NCBI RefSeq assembly: GCF_018143015.1
Contig: NC_054740.1
Span: 67,048,856-67,112,855 of the forward strand
DNA from: Lytechinus variegatus
Taxonomy: Eukaryota; Echinodermata; Echinoidea; Temnopleuroida; Toxopneustidae
DNA: 64,000 nt
Direction: 5' to 3'
Each line of letters starts with the position of its first letter. Position 1 is the first letter of the stretch. The notes under the pieces were generated by a model. That model searched no databases, was not told where the DNA came from, and saw nothing but the letters and a program-made list of their open reading frames with translations. Made by a program: the position numbers and the translations under genes. Positions 29,326-41,277 of the stretch are shown one piece after another.

Positions 29326-30017
29326 CGATATATTCAACTTGCTGGGGGTGTCAGCGAGGCGTTTCGTCTACATAATTATGTAGCCTGATAAGTTGAAAGA
29401 TCTAACTACAACAACAACAACAACAACAATCCATGGTTTTGATTGGCTTCGAAGCACTGGCCATGTCTGGCGGTTACTGTGCTAACTGTCGGACAATGCA
29501 AAATCGTCGTTGCTGACAAATTTCATTCAAAGGGTGGAGTAGCTGCGATTGTTCCGCATCAGCGCGATATCTATCATGTTAGTATCTCTGCATTTTTAGT
29601 GGAATCATTCTCTGGGGAGGTAAAGACAGTGCAGCAGGACATGTCTCTCACCGACCATGGTTTCGTAAAACTATTCAGAGGATGCAATGGAGACCAGAAG
29701 ATCTTTAGCGTTGTTTGTCTGAATAAACGTGACCATAGTCACAGATCTTCTCAAGAGTTGGTTGATGTTTAGGATGTTTATGCCGTGCATCCAACTTAAC
29801 TGCAAACGCAACGACAAACCTCCTTATCCGATTAAAAGTTCAATAGAAAGACTCTTTCACACACTAAATCATGTCAATTAAAGCCCGTTCCTTTGATCAA
29901 CAACACGAGTACAATGCGTGTTGCCATTACATGCTGAACTTGAGCAAATCTGAGAAAACTGGCTGCTGCCTTCCTGGGAAAACCACACTTCAGTGAGACA
30001 AAAAATACTGAACCGTA
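29326..30017. other. Region upstream of the first receptor gene
   Basis: Contains a (CAA)n run at 29403-29430 and a 109-codon open frame at 29443-29772 with no recognisable domain, which I do not call a gene. The 5' untranslated region and promoter of the receptor presumably lie here; no clear core element is seen. Confidence 0.3.
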
Positions 30018-31156
30018 ATGGAAGTAACAATGAATATGTCAACAACAAACGAAAATATCCAATTGGATGGATACTATGAACTATTCCTTCCTTATGCTGT
30101 AATGTGGTCCCTGATCTCCTTCATCGGCATCTCTGGGAATTCGATTAACCTGGCAGCGACTAGTCGACTACAAGTTGATGTAGCAACGAAAGTTTTCATA
30201 AACGCTCTTTCTCTATCAGACCTGTTAACGGCTATTTCCTTAATTACCCAGGTCGTTGTTACTCGGGCAGGCTGGGAAGATAGTGTTGGTTGGGACTTGG
30301 TAAGCCAGACAGTTTCCATCATCATTCGATGGTCTTCACTTACAAGTGCTACATTCATAGTTATTGTAAATCTCGATCGCTTTCTGCATATTGCCTTTCC
30401 TTTCAAGTATGATGCTATAATCAATGGCAAGCGAGCTGTTTGTAGTACAATAATTATTGCTCTCATCGTACTGGTCATAAATTTGCTGTGCGCTGACCTG
30501 ACACAAAAATCTTTCGCAACATTCTCGTTTAAAAGTGATAATATGATCTTCGTTATTGATCCTACGCATTTTCCGATCTTAGTATTTGCGGCCTTTATAT
30601 GGTTTCTTCAGATAGTGGTTATCATAGTGTATGCCAGAATGTTTTGCATAGTGCGGAGACATACAAACAAAATTGCTGCACAGGAGAAAGCTGCAGTTAG
30701 GCTGAAGAGTATCAGCGCCACGATCGACTTCACTGGCCATGCCAGCTCAGTAGAGCATGCTGTGCCAGAAGCCCCGGGAACACCTACATGTAAGGTACTG
30801 TCCTCTACTTTGCAAAACGCTTCCCCCACGGTGGAGCTGAAGCGTCGGCGTCAGTTGGCGTCCCGCAGCGTAAGAAACGTAAAGAATGCAAGCTGAAAGA
30901 GCAAATGAAGATTATCCACCAAAATCTTCGGAACCTCCGAACATCATTACTGGTGACAGGCTGCTACCTTATGGCATGGGCCCCGTATTCCATCGTACTT
31001 GCAGGAGCAGCGTTGTCGGGGAATCAACCGAACAAGGACATATTTCTGATAGCCTATACTATGAGGTTGGGGTGTTGCTGTGTCAATTGTTTTGTGTATA
31101 TGTCCTCGCGATGCAGCTTCAAGTCGGTCCTCCAAAAAGGGAATTGTTGTCGATAA
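30018..31156 (+). CDS. Rhodopsin-like (class A) orphan GPCR, with a frame change in cytoplasmic loop 3
   Basis: Paralogue of the receptor at 34400. The first frame (30018-30896) gives an N-terminus with NMS/NTT-like glycosylation sites, TM1 with GNS, TM2 with LSLSDLL, TM3 ending VNLDRFLHI (DRF for DRY), TM4, TM5 and loop 3 (YARMFCIVRRH). TM6 and TM7 (NLRNLRTSLLVTGCY, CCVNCFVYM) continue in another frame to the stop ending at 31156. Both frames are open together from about 30790 to 30896. Either a one-base frameshift (pseudogene, allele or assembly error) or a very short intron of 65 nt (30790 GTAAGG to 30854 CAG) that would restore the frame; I cannot decide. The tandem copy and lack of other introns are typical of retro-derived, lineage-expanded receptors. 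Ligand unknown. Confidence 0.65.
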
Positions 31157-34100
31157 TATGTATTTGATTCGATGATAAAACCACGGTTTCTTCTGGAGGC
31201 AACAGTGTAGTATGTTTTTTTTTTGTAGAGAAAATGTTATTCCTAGTTACAGAATGTTGATCTTCATGAGAAAAAATGTAAATAAAATCCATCAGAAATG
31301 CTGTAAAATGTAATCAATGTTTCATTTGAACTTTGAATCAATGTTTCATTTGAACAATGTTTCATTTGAACTTATAAACAGTGTCGTGACCTTTAATCTG
31401 AGCATGAATGGTCATCCCTTTCACTTCAATTCATTTTCAGTACATGTTGACAATTATATCGAAATATAAAAATATATAAGTGGGGATAAAATGTTAAGGT
31501 TTTCATCGATTGCGTTTTCGGTTTTTTTTGCAACATGCAAATGGAAACTTATCAAAGATACAACATACATGTAGTGATGCTTCGTCTCAAAGGAGCAGTA
31601 CGTTTTAAATGTGTGTCTGAGTGTGTGTGGGGGGGGGAAGCAAAGAGCACCTATGGGAGGGGAATTAAAGGGCCAACTTAAACAAGGATGGGTTTCATTT
31701 TTCTCATTTTTTATTGGACAACTGTTGGCAATGCTCAATTATTTCAATATACTTCAGTTAAAAATACATTAGACACGAAAATCAAGCGATGAACCAACTC
31801 AAATTATTTGCGAAAGGTCTAAAATGCAAATTGGAGTCCGAAATTACCCCCTTTTTGTTGTTATATTCGATTATACCATATATATATATACAAAGGTATA
31901 TGATTATATATTCAAATTTCAATTTGGTAAAAACCTGTAATTTGTCAAACGTATTCTTATAAATATGCAGTGTGATTGAATGAGTATTTGTTTGCACTAT
32001 TCAGAATGGTATGTTATGTCAAAATAAACTCCGAATATTGGAAAATGAAAAGGAGGAAAAAAGAATAGCAGAGGCATGTGGTAAATTATCCGGTCACCTG
32101 AGTAAGTTTGAAGATTTGTACACTTCATGACGACGAGGCATTCCAAATCCATTTGTTTCTTTGAGTAAACTTAGACATGCACTTATTTTCGTGACGGCTG
32201 CCATGACACTTATGCGGACAGATGGAATGCATTTGATTTGGTGGATGTATGTATGTGTGTGTGTGTATGTGCAGGTGGGGGGGTGTTTGTGCGTGAATCT
32301 GTGTTGAGTGTGGTGGGGTGGAATGTGAGTGTATTCGGGGATTATGAATATTAAATCTTCTTTCATAAATCTTATTGGTGTATTTTAATAATTAACAGGA
32401 TTCAAGATTATTTGTGTGATAGCAACCATCAAGAATGGTGAATAATTTGTTTAATCTTAGGTTGTACTGTTTTTCAATTAGACATATATATGCATGTGTA
32501 TAAATGTAAGAGAAAAGAATGTATAAAAAATGTATATCAGATATTTTGAGAACAAATGTAATTGACTTAGAATTTATCCATGACATTGTTTTACTTCATT
32601 TTTGTTAAGAATTGTCAAATGTATAGATGTGTTGATCACAATGATTGTGCGTTCAAACCAAGCTCTGTAATTATTGTGTAATTTGATTTGATATCGTTTT
32701 CAATTTATGAATATGAATGTAAAGTTCAATTTTGTTTGATGAGAGAGGAGAATAAAAGATTATTAAAAAAAACAAATCAATATCTGGTTCTTAATCTTTT
32801 GCCATTCGCACAAGAAAGTTGATACAGTAACATGAAATATTTAGTGAAAGTGTGCATACAGGTGTACACCAATTTAGAAAGTATTCATTTTGTTCACCCC
32901 CTCTCTTTCATTCTAACACACATTATTTTTCCCTTCTCCCCTCACCTCCTTTCTACCTTCGACTCTTTGAATATTGTAATCACATTAGGTCTACATCTGG
33001 TGTGTGTGTGTGGGCGCGAGCGTGTATATGTAGTAGAAGTGGATTGCATTGTATGCATTGATCAAGCAAGATTTAATGTAATATATTTCATGTTTGAAGA
33101 GGAAGAAACATGATATCATTTTAAATAAAAGAAGGTGTGCAGATAAAAAAAATCCAAATTTTTTTGTTTGTAGGTCCATATATATGAGCTACAAGGTTAA
33201 TTGCACCGCTATATTTAACATTAATGGAATATCTTCTGGGTGTGGGGATTAATGATATTGGCGACCCCACACACAAGTTCTTGAAGAAATATCTTGACCC
33301 TTGATAAATATAATAACACCTAGGATTGTTATGCATGGAAAATATTGGATGAAATTTGAATGGCGTTTCCGGTCACTTTTACATTTTTCCTCTGTTCAAA
33401 TTTTTAAATTTCCGGCCTTCATTAGAACAACATATCACATACACAACCAACACGTGTAACGATTTGAATCTACTAACCCATGAAGGGCCTTCAGTCATGT
33501 GATATTTATTGAAATAATTACGTCAATCACGTGTTTTTGGAGACATTTTTTACAGGGGGCAAACACGGCAGTTATTATAATGATCCCCATCAGTAACATA
33601 CGAGAATATTTGAGAAGAAAATTATAGGCAAACAATATTTTTTCCTGACGTATTGGCCATCATCACTGGTCGATTTTCCATTTCCCTTATTTCTGAATAA
33701 TGGGCTAGGTCGCAATCACTTAGCTTCAAAAATTTATAAATTTATTGATGAATAACACTTTGATCAATAAGACAACCTCGCTACGAACAAGCCTAATGAA
33801 CGCTAATGGAACGATCTTTTGAATATTATGTCAATTAGGACAGCTATGACAACTGAACAATATTCGAAGATCTTATTCAATTATCCGTAGAACTGTCAAA
33901 AACGATCAATCGCGCACAGATTGTGGCGACTTCCAGTTTGATCATTTGAAGTCTCATCTCGTTTCAACCGGTCACGACTGGTTCAAATCGGTATCCTATC
34001 TTACTTTCCTTTTTTGTAGTGGAAATATCTTGATCAGAGAAATTTGACGTAAAACTACCGTTGGGATCAAGACGAATTCTAATGGTGGAAGTGATATTTT

Positions 34101-34399
34101 TATGAGTGAAGTTGGTCAAAGGGAGTGATACTATCTTCTAGTATTCCGCACCTGTTCAAAAATTTAAATCAATATTTTAAACATTGAAAACTCTAGGTGA
34201 ATTTGAAAAAATTTCCTTTCCTTCTATGTTTTTAGGCGCAATAGCAGCGGCTGTCAGTCAGTTTCACTCATGGTTCTCATTTAACGAGAAACAATATATT
34301 TTGACTGAAATGCAAGAAGTACGGCACATCAAACTTGATTCATATACAATGTGGAAATGTCGATTATTGTCAGACTACTGAATTTCCAATTAAATCAGC
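31157..34399. other. Intergenic region between the two receptor genes
   Basis: AT-rich, with no convincing gene. Holds an AATAAA at 31281, a repeated ATTTGAACAATGTTTCATTTG stretch near 31320-31375 in several copies, TA and CA/TG simple repeats near 31880, 32250 and 33000, and a TATTAAAAAAAACAAATC sequence near 32760 that could be an old retroposon tail. Short ORFs here look random. Confidence 0.35.
31281..31286 (+). promoter_or_regulatory. Candidate polyadenylation signal (AATAAA)
   Basis: Canonical hexamer 125 bp after the stop of the first receptor gene. Confidence 0.45.
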
Positions 34400-35533
34400 A
34401 TGGACGACCATTATCTGACTTTAAATGACACAGATGAGCTCCTGCCACCGGGGTATTACACTGTAAATGCAATGATTGCTACATTGTGGTCGTTGATATC
34501 CGCTATAGGTATCTCAGGAAATGTGATAAATCTTTTGATTATTCCCCGCGTTCAAGCCGATGGAGGAACAAAAGTTTTCCTGACTGTTCTGTCAATAGCA
34601 GACCTCTTGACCGCCGTCTGTTTGGCCACTTCAGTCATTACACCTAGGGTAGGATGGACAGGCAGCACTGCTTGGGATGTTCTGAGCAATGCATGTTTCG
34701 TTTTAGGAACCTGGTCTTCAGTGACAAGTGCAGTGCTTATATTTGCCGTGAACCTTGATCGATATCTTCACGTTGTGAAGCCATACAGATACCATGATAT
34801 TATCACCAAGAGGAGGGCTCTCGTTTTTTCACTTCTGGTTTCCATCTCAATCCTAGTCATTGGATTAGTCGTTATGAGACTTTCGGACAAATCGTTCGAC
34901 GACATTGGTTTTCTCGGCAAGAATATCCTCTATGTACTTGATGTTCGTCACCGAATATACCTGGTCACTCTCATTGGTATGTGGCCGCTAGAGGTTCTTG
35001 TCTTGGCAATGTATTCCCGCATGTTTTGCATTGTGCGGAATCACGCAAGGGTGATATCAGCACAAGAGAATGCTGCGATGCGAATTAGAACCCTCAGCAG
35101 CAGAGTCAGTCATTCCCATTCGTCCGGACCCTTCCAAGAGCGTCGGAAAGCACCTCAAGTCGCCACATCGTTAGGAAGTGTGTCCGATATCAGCCCAACG
35201 TCTTCTAGACTTGAGAACGAGGTCGTGCTCAGACCAAAGAACTGGCGTCAACACGGTCGATTCCCAGACTTAAAGAAACAAAAGAAACATTCGCATCACA
35301 ATATCCGGAACCTCCGTACCACATGCTTAGTTACTGGCTGCTATATGGTGTTGTGGCTGCCATTTACAATATTAGTGGCCAGGGCGGTGTATTCAAAGAG
35401 AACCCCTCACGATATTAGCCTATTAGTAACCTATACAGTGGGGAAAGGAAATTGCTGTGTCAATTGTTTTGTGTACATGTTCTCGAGGCAAGATTTCAAG
35501 TCTGCTCTTCGATATCTGTTTCGATGCAGGTAG
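34400..35533 (+). CDS. Rhodopsin-like (class A) orphan GPCR, intact, single exon
   Basis: 377 residues from an ATG in good context (AGCATGG). N-glycosylation site NDT at 9-11. TM1 carries GN (N41), TM2 LSIADLL (D68), TM3 ends VNLDRYLHV (DRY at 120-122), TM5 ends MYSRMFCIV. A long Ser/Arg-rich third cytoplasmic loop follows (about residues 215-300). TM6 has VLWLPF in place of CWxP, TM7 has NCFVYM in place of NPxxY, then a short basic helix-8 region (FKSALRYLFRCR). Closely similar throughout to 30018-31156, about 3.3 kb upstream in the same orientation, so a tandem duplicate. It acts at the plasma membrane through G proteins by family; the ligand is not predictable. It resembles the lineage-specific intronless receptor expansions known in sea urchin. 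Confidence 0.9.
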   Translation: MDDHYLTLNDTDELLPPGYYTVNAMIATLWSLISAIGISGNVINLLIIPRVQADGGTKVFLTVLSIADLLTAVCLATSVITPRVGWTGSTAWDVLSNACFVLGTWSSVTSAVLIFAVNLDRYLHVVKPYRYHDIITKRRALVFSLLVSISILVIGLVVMRLSDKSFDDIGFLGKNILYVLDVRHRIYLVTLIGMWPLEVLVLAMYSRMFCIVRNHARVISAQENAAMRIRTLSSRVSHSHSSGPFQERRKAPQVATSLGSVSDISPTSSRLENEVVLRPKNWRQHGRFPDLKKQKKHSHHNIRNLRTTCLVTGCYMVLWLPFTILVARAVYSKRTPHDISLLVTYTVGKGNCCVNCFVYMFSRQDFKSALRYLFRCR

Positions 35534-35762
35534 ATTGAAATGTCTACGAGGGATAGTTCGTAGGCCCATCCAAACATACATTGCCTGGACTCACTGGAGC
35601 AAGTTTCATTCATGGGCAAGTCCACCAAACATAAAAAAGGTGATTTTAATAAAAATGAGAAAAATCAAACAAGCAAAACACTGATTTGTTTTAAAATCAA
35701 AATCAGATGAAAATAAGAAAGTTACGACATACCAAGGCAAAGCTCTATCTTTATTTGAGGAG

Positions 35763-36120
35763 TGGAGGAGCCGTGGTGTAGTGGTTCTGACTCTCGCCTT
35801 GTAAACAGAGGGTCGTGTGTTCGAATCCCACCGCGGTCTGGCGTCCTTTGGCAAGGCGTTAATCCACACTTTGCCACTCTCGACCCATGTGCTAAATGGG
35901 TACCCGGTAGGATGTGAAAGTCATTGTTGCTTGACCAGTATTGTGTGCGCCTCACAGGCGACTGACTGGAATACTCCCAGGGAGTGGAGGATGTGCACAC
36001 ATTGTGTGCGGGAATGACTGATTGAATCCGATGACCGGGGTAATAATATATCTGTAAAGCGCTTAGAAACGTCGTTCCGATGGATTAAGCGCTATATAAA
36101 AGCGGATTATTATTATTAAT
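35763..36120 (+). mobile_element. tRNA-derived SINE, near full length
   Basis: tRNA-like head 35763-35835 (A box GTGGTGTAGTGGTTCTGACT, B box GTGTTCGAATCCC), body with CTTTGGCAAGGCGTTAATCC and a TGGGTACCCGG segment, and a 3' end of AAGCGCTTAGAAACGTCGTT, GCGCTATATAAAAGCGGATT followed by an (ATT)n tail. An inverted copy is at 58918-59205. It begins 230 bp after the receptor stop, so it may lie in its 3' untranslated region. Confidence 0.85.
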
Positions 36121-38733
36121 ATTATTATTTGCATTATTCACTTATTATTTTATTTTCAGTAAATCCTGACCATTTTATTTATTGCTATCATTAACATTAA
36201 GACATCATATCATTGCAATTATAATAACTATCATCATATTAATTAAGCCTACGTACATTTCTCATATTGGAAGATGTAAGGAAAGTGTTTTATATATAAA
36301 TAATAAAACCTGCACTGTTTGAATGTAGTGATTAACATTGATAGATATTTCGATAAGGAGAAGGAGGCAGACAGACGCGAGAATGGGGGGGGGGGTGGTG
36401 GTGGTAGTGAGATGAGAGAGAAGGGGAATGTGCCATTGCAGATGCGTCGATCCTGGGGGGGGGCGATCGCACCGCCAATGAAAATATTTGGGGGCAAACA
36501 TATCGTTTTGCCCCTCCAATAATTCTGTATGTACACAAAATAAAATAAGATTGTTATATTACACAGGAATCAGCAAGCGAGATTGAGATACACAACTCGT
36601 TCTTTATTTAAAATCGATTTGCAATAATCTTTTGCTGGATATATATCTTGTTCTTGATTAAAAACGTCAGTTATCTGTGAAGTGAGATATCCATCCTCCA
36701 TCCTCCTCATGAGTTACTACAAACTGTCCTAAACAGGCACTTTTATCCTGTTTTCAGATCAGTATACTAAAAAAAAACAGCTCGCGCTCGCCTTAATTTG
36801 TTGGTGAGATGTGTGTCTCTTTCTCATGAGTCATATGTGTATAAACATACATATATACATATATATATATATTTATATTTATATATAAACATATATGTGT
36901 GAGTGAGTTTGTTTTGTGTGATCGAGCGCCTTTGGGAAGTTATTTCATGTTTTTGCCCCCACCCCCTCTGAAAAATGGATCGACGCCCCTGTGCCTTTGA
37001 TGGTTGAGTGATCAGTAAAGACAATTCATACAGTGCTCAATCGAGTGTTTGTTGTTTTGTGTGTAATGATTTATGCCTGAAGCAATGAAAAGAAAGCGGC
37101 ATGGCACTAACGACATAATGTAACTTTTTTGTTGTATAAGCTTAGTAGTAAAAGGACACATCGTATGAATTTGCCGGTGAACTTGTCATGGTGTGCAGAT
37201 GTGCAGCAGGTTACCTGCTCGAGCTGTGAGATTTTCGTTTGTCTGATCTAGTGTATTAGCAAAACAGTAAGGACCTTCATTTGAAAAGTTTCTTCATATA
37301 ATATACGTAATCATCATGAGTGAGTAATAATTATGATACATCAGGGGCGGATCCAGCTCCCGCCAAATGGGGGGGGGGGAGGCGATTTTTTTCACCCATA
37401 TTTTCCCCGATAGGCCGCTCAAAGTTGATTTTTGTTTGTTTCTTTGAAGGGGGCTGTCCCAGTGGCGCAACGAGCCAAAACTTTGAGGGGAAATACATCT
37501 GATTGACATCCATGGTTTATGTAAGAAGCATGTGAAGATTGTGAGTTTTAGAAGGATTAGTTAATTGAGATGAGATGAGTGGATATTTCAGGTCTGCTTC
37601 TCATGTTAGAAAAGTGAATAATCAGTTGGAAAGTGGAGCGTATAGTGAAAACTAAAAGTAACTCTTTTTGTGAACAATGAATGTTGAGGGGACTTGTGAC
37701 TTTTGTTAATTACGTTCAATTTTAATTCCACATCGACCACCTTTTTGTATTTGATAGAACAAGGAGTATAAAGAAAACGAATTGTTCAGTGAATTACACA
37801 AAATGTTGAACTTTGGGCAGTTAAGGGCGCGACGAGTTACACAGATAATACCGGTATATGTCTGCTGTCACCGTAGTGTACGATGTATCTGGATCCTTGA
37901 ATCTTAGTTACAATAAAAATTGATTACAATAAAAATCGATCGTGAATGACATGTGTTCGTTTAACTTATTTTTATTTGTACCATGTGACACTTTCACACG
38001 ACTTTCGTATCATCAAACTGTAAAACAAAAGAATGAACGATTTATAAACAAAAAACTAGAAGGTTCTCATTTTTTGGTTCTGCGAAAACATGTGATCGAG
38101 AGGCAGTGATTTTCGTGTAATTGTTGTTTCAAAACGGCAAATAAATTCAAGAGAGATTGACAGGAAGTTTCGAGTACGAAAAATGAAGATTGAGAAAGGA
38201 ATAAATAAATATATAGATCCTACCACTTCATATGTGATATTGTATACGGGAGAATATCAACGTAATATTGCACGACAGTGCAATGACGCAATTAATGTCT
38301 AGAATGTCATACATGTACGCTGATATATAAATGTTCTTTTCAATTCCCATGGAGACGTCGAGAGAAAAGCTTAAATTTTTTAGTCGGTTCACTTCATGGC
38401 TTGTGCAAGAGTTTTGTGTTTGCCACTAAATGAAATTGATCAAATAATTGATCTTAAATTGTCCAGCATCTTACTCAGTTTTTGCAATTAGCTGTCCTCT
38501 GTGTTTGTGAAGAATTTTGACCCAGCCCACATTGTTTAAAAGATATCCCTTATACAAGGACCCTGATAATTTTTTTTTTCTCTACTGGGGTGCTGATGTA
38601 AATTTTAAAAGCCTTAAAAAAATCACTATATAATGAAGGCCGTTTTCGTTACATTTATCAATTTTTCACATATTCCAGACTTCCAGTGGTGCTGCCTATG
38701 GAAAATAATACACGCAGCACCCCTGCTTCCCAG

Positions 38734-38880
38734 GGCCATGCCCAGTAGCGGACCGTGACCCGGAGGAGACAAAGCATTGGGAGTGGGGTGGAGGGGGGGG
38801 GGGGCACTGCATTGTTTGTGAACAATGCCGTGCCCCCATGCTTTGTCTCCTTGGGGTCACGGTCCGCCACTGGCCATGCC
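38734..38880. mobile_element. Palindromic MITE (147 bp)
   Basis: GGCCATGCCCAGTAGCGGAC, CGTGACCCGGAGGAGACAAA at the left are inverted at the right as TTTGTCTCCTTGGGGTCACG, GTCCGCCACTGGCCATGCC. Arms of about 65 bp meet at GCATTGTTTGTGAACAATGC. Interrupted by a G run in the left arm. Confidence 0.75.
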
Positions 38881-40394
38881 TGATACCTCTGGATGTTTAG
38901 TATTTAACAGTTTGAAAATAATCAGCTTCTTGTGTACGAGTTCCATTTCTTCGTTTGGCATAGGCCTAACGAAATTAATATTTTTTTTCCTGCTATAGTA
39001 CAGTTCTATGCAAATTACCACGGCTTCACAGACTAGACGATGAAGTCCAAAGTTCATTAAACAGCCACTGTCTTTAGTTGATTTAAAGAGGAATTATCAC
39101 GTACGTCTAATTGATTTTTTTTTATAGAATAGAAACTAAAAAGGAAATCTGGATCCTTTACCCAGTGGCAGATCGTTGACCTAAATTCTAATCACAGTTG
39201 ATCAATGCATGGCTATGGTTATTGAAGTTATGTATTTTAAACCAATTGAAACCTGAATTTAATAGGCTCTGATTGAACTGATTTTAAACCAACTGGTGTA
39301 TTCCCAATATGTAAGGCTTGTTTCCCTGCAAATTTAATTGCATTTATGTTTTTTATTAATATTATTTCGTTTAACCTTTGCAATATGTGTGTACATGTTA
39401 GCTGTAGTGGAAGGTGTGTGCGGGTAGGTGCGTGACTGTGAGTGGGTGTGTGTGTATGAGAGGGATATTTATAGGGATGTGTATACGTTCGAGGGTATTT
39501 GCGTGTAGGTTGGTCTCTGCGCGTGTTTACAAACCTCACTGTGAGCGTCAGACGTGCACGATATTGCATACGATGCATACGGACTCAACATGTGATCTGA
39601 TCTGCATATAGGATTAGTAATGACCATGATGGCTCTTTCCCAGTTATGTCTCCTACTATAAATAAAGATTTGCTATGTTTCTATGACATTGGTGTGTAAA
39701 AGATAGCGTGCAATCTGGAATTATTGCTCAGACAACGGGAATTAACCTGTCCAGTACGTTAGTATACACTAATTTCGTTTACAATTTTTATCAGACTGAA
39801 TGATTGTGTAGCTTGGTTCACGAAGGAGCCGTTAGGTATGTATCATTACTAGACTAATTCACATTTCATTTCACATTGCTTCATGAATATTGTATTCTAT
39901 CGACCTGAAACAAGTTATGAATTCTGCTGACTCTGTCTTCCTGATGGAAATTAGAATGCAGATATCACAAAGAAAATTTGTATTTTCATTCGTATGTATG
40001 TACTTCAATATTTATGTTTCCCAAGGACCATCAGGTTCTATCACCCAACATATTTTAGATGTATTTGCTCTCAGTAAGTCATTCATATAGGCATGAGAAA
40101 CCACATTATTTTTTTCAATATATTTTGTTACTATAAATGCAGTTAATGCATTTGTCAGCGTGACTTCTCTTTATCCACCCTTTCACTGACTCTGATTGTG
40201 ATTTATTAGAGGGTAAATTCACGAAAATTATTATTATTTTTTTGGTTACTAACGAAAACTATAAAAAGTTTACCTTATATTGAAAAAAATCTAATGCTTT
40301 CTGTAAGCTAGAATTATACCAAATACTGTGTAAACTATCAAAATTAATGTAGCATTGAAAGTTGCCCATAAAACAGGTATGTACCCTATCATTA

Positions 40395-40640
40395 TTATGA
40401 ACATGGGTCAAAATATTACCCAACAAGATACCCGCATGCTATACCGTTCTACCTAATTTGGGTATTTTTTACTCAATTTATTTTACAGTGGGAGCATTTC
40501 CGAGTGTGAGTTAAATGAAAGAGGAAGCTATAAACTTTACAAATAGGCACCATGTGTCTTTTGTTGATCACAACCATCCTTGCGTTATGATAGATTAATT
40601 TTCGGTTTTGTATTTCTGGGACGCACTCTAGTATAAACTA
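40395..40640. mobile_element. Fragments of two MITE families (F and the 19611 type)
   Basis: 40395-40490 has paired ATGGGTCAAAATATTACCCA and TTGGGTATTTTTTACTC as in family F; 40500-40640 ends TTCTGGGACGCACTCTAGTA as in the right arm of 19611-20388, without the other arm. Confidence 0.45.
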
Positions 40641-41277
40641 AGTACAGAGTACAGTATTCAAGCACTCTTCTAAAACATAAACCTATATTCATCAATAACT
40701 AATAAAAATATGAAAATCATTATCAAGACCATGGGCAGGAGCCCTCAGAATGAAAACTGGAAACATGATTATATTATTGTCCTTTAGTGGATATTGAACA
40801 AACCTTCCCCAGGGCCCTGGGAACGGTTTTTTTCAACGAGGGGTGTTGGTTTGAATTTGAAAAGCAAAATATAAATACAGTTTTCGCTACAAAACGAAGG
40901 TGATTATGGTCAAGGAAAATTTGACAAGCAAAGAAGCTGATTTTGGTCACAACTGTGCAATGCATACCAACCACATTTCAAGGGGGTGCTGCCTATGGGG
41001 AATAGACATCACCACTTGTTTCCCTTTGTTTTGCGTACGGCCATAAAATGCAAGGCATAACAATAACCATGTTATTATGAGACTACATTTAAACGAATCA
41101 CCTCGGTTCGAAACTGTGACGTTAGGCTAGTTTGTCAGAGTCCCGTGTAAGGAATTTATGTTTGCCATCCGATGTTAAAGAAGGGAAGAGAGAGATAGAG
41201 AGGGAATGGAGGGTGTGGGAAGAAAATACCGCCACTGGAATCTTTTTTCATTTTCTCTTTTATCTCAAGAACTCAAT

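Larger units (their letters stand above)
35534..41277. other. Intergenic region between receptor and NHL genes
   Basis: About 5.7 kb without a supported gene. Holds a full SINE (35763-36120), G-rich patches near 36386 and 37365 (the latter following AGGGGCGGATCCAG, a motif seen at the ends of some DNA transposons), TA repeats near 36850, a palindromic MITE (38734-38880), TG repeats near 39440 and transposon fragments at 40395-40640. The rest is AT-rich with random short ORFs. Confidence 0.35.

Noticed and set aside
29443-29772. 109-codon ORF upstream of the first GPCR
   Set aside because: No domain, signal peptide or paralogue seen; length is within chance for open frames in this region.
34184-34381. 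65-codon ORF just upstream of the intact GPCR
   Set aside because: It ends before the receptor ATG, has no counterpart upstream of the paralogue and looks like random upstream sequence.
41206-41277. ATG at 41206 as start of the NHL protein
   Set aside because: The added 24 residues come from a pyrimidine tract resembling a splice acceptor; ATG 41278 has better context and begins next to the first repeat.
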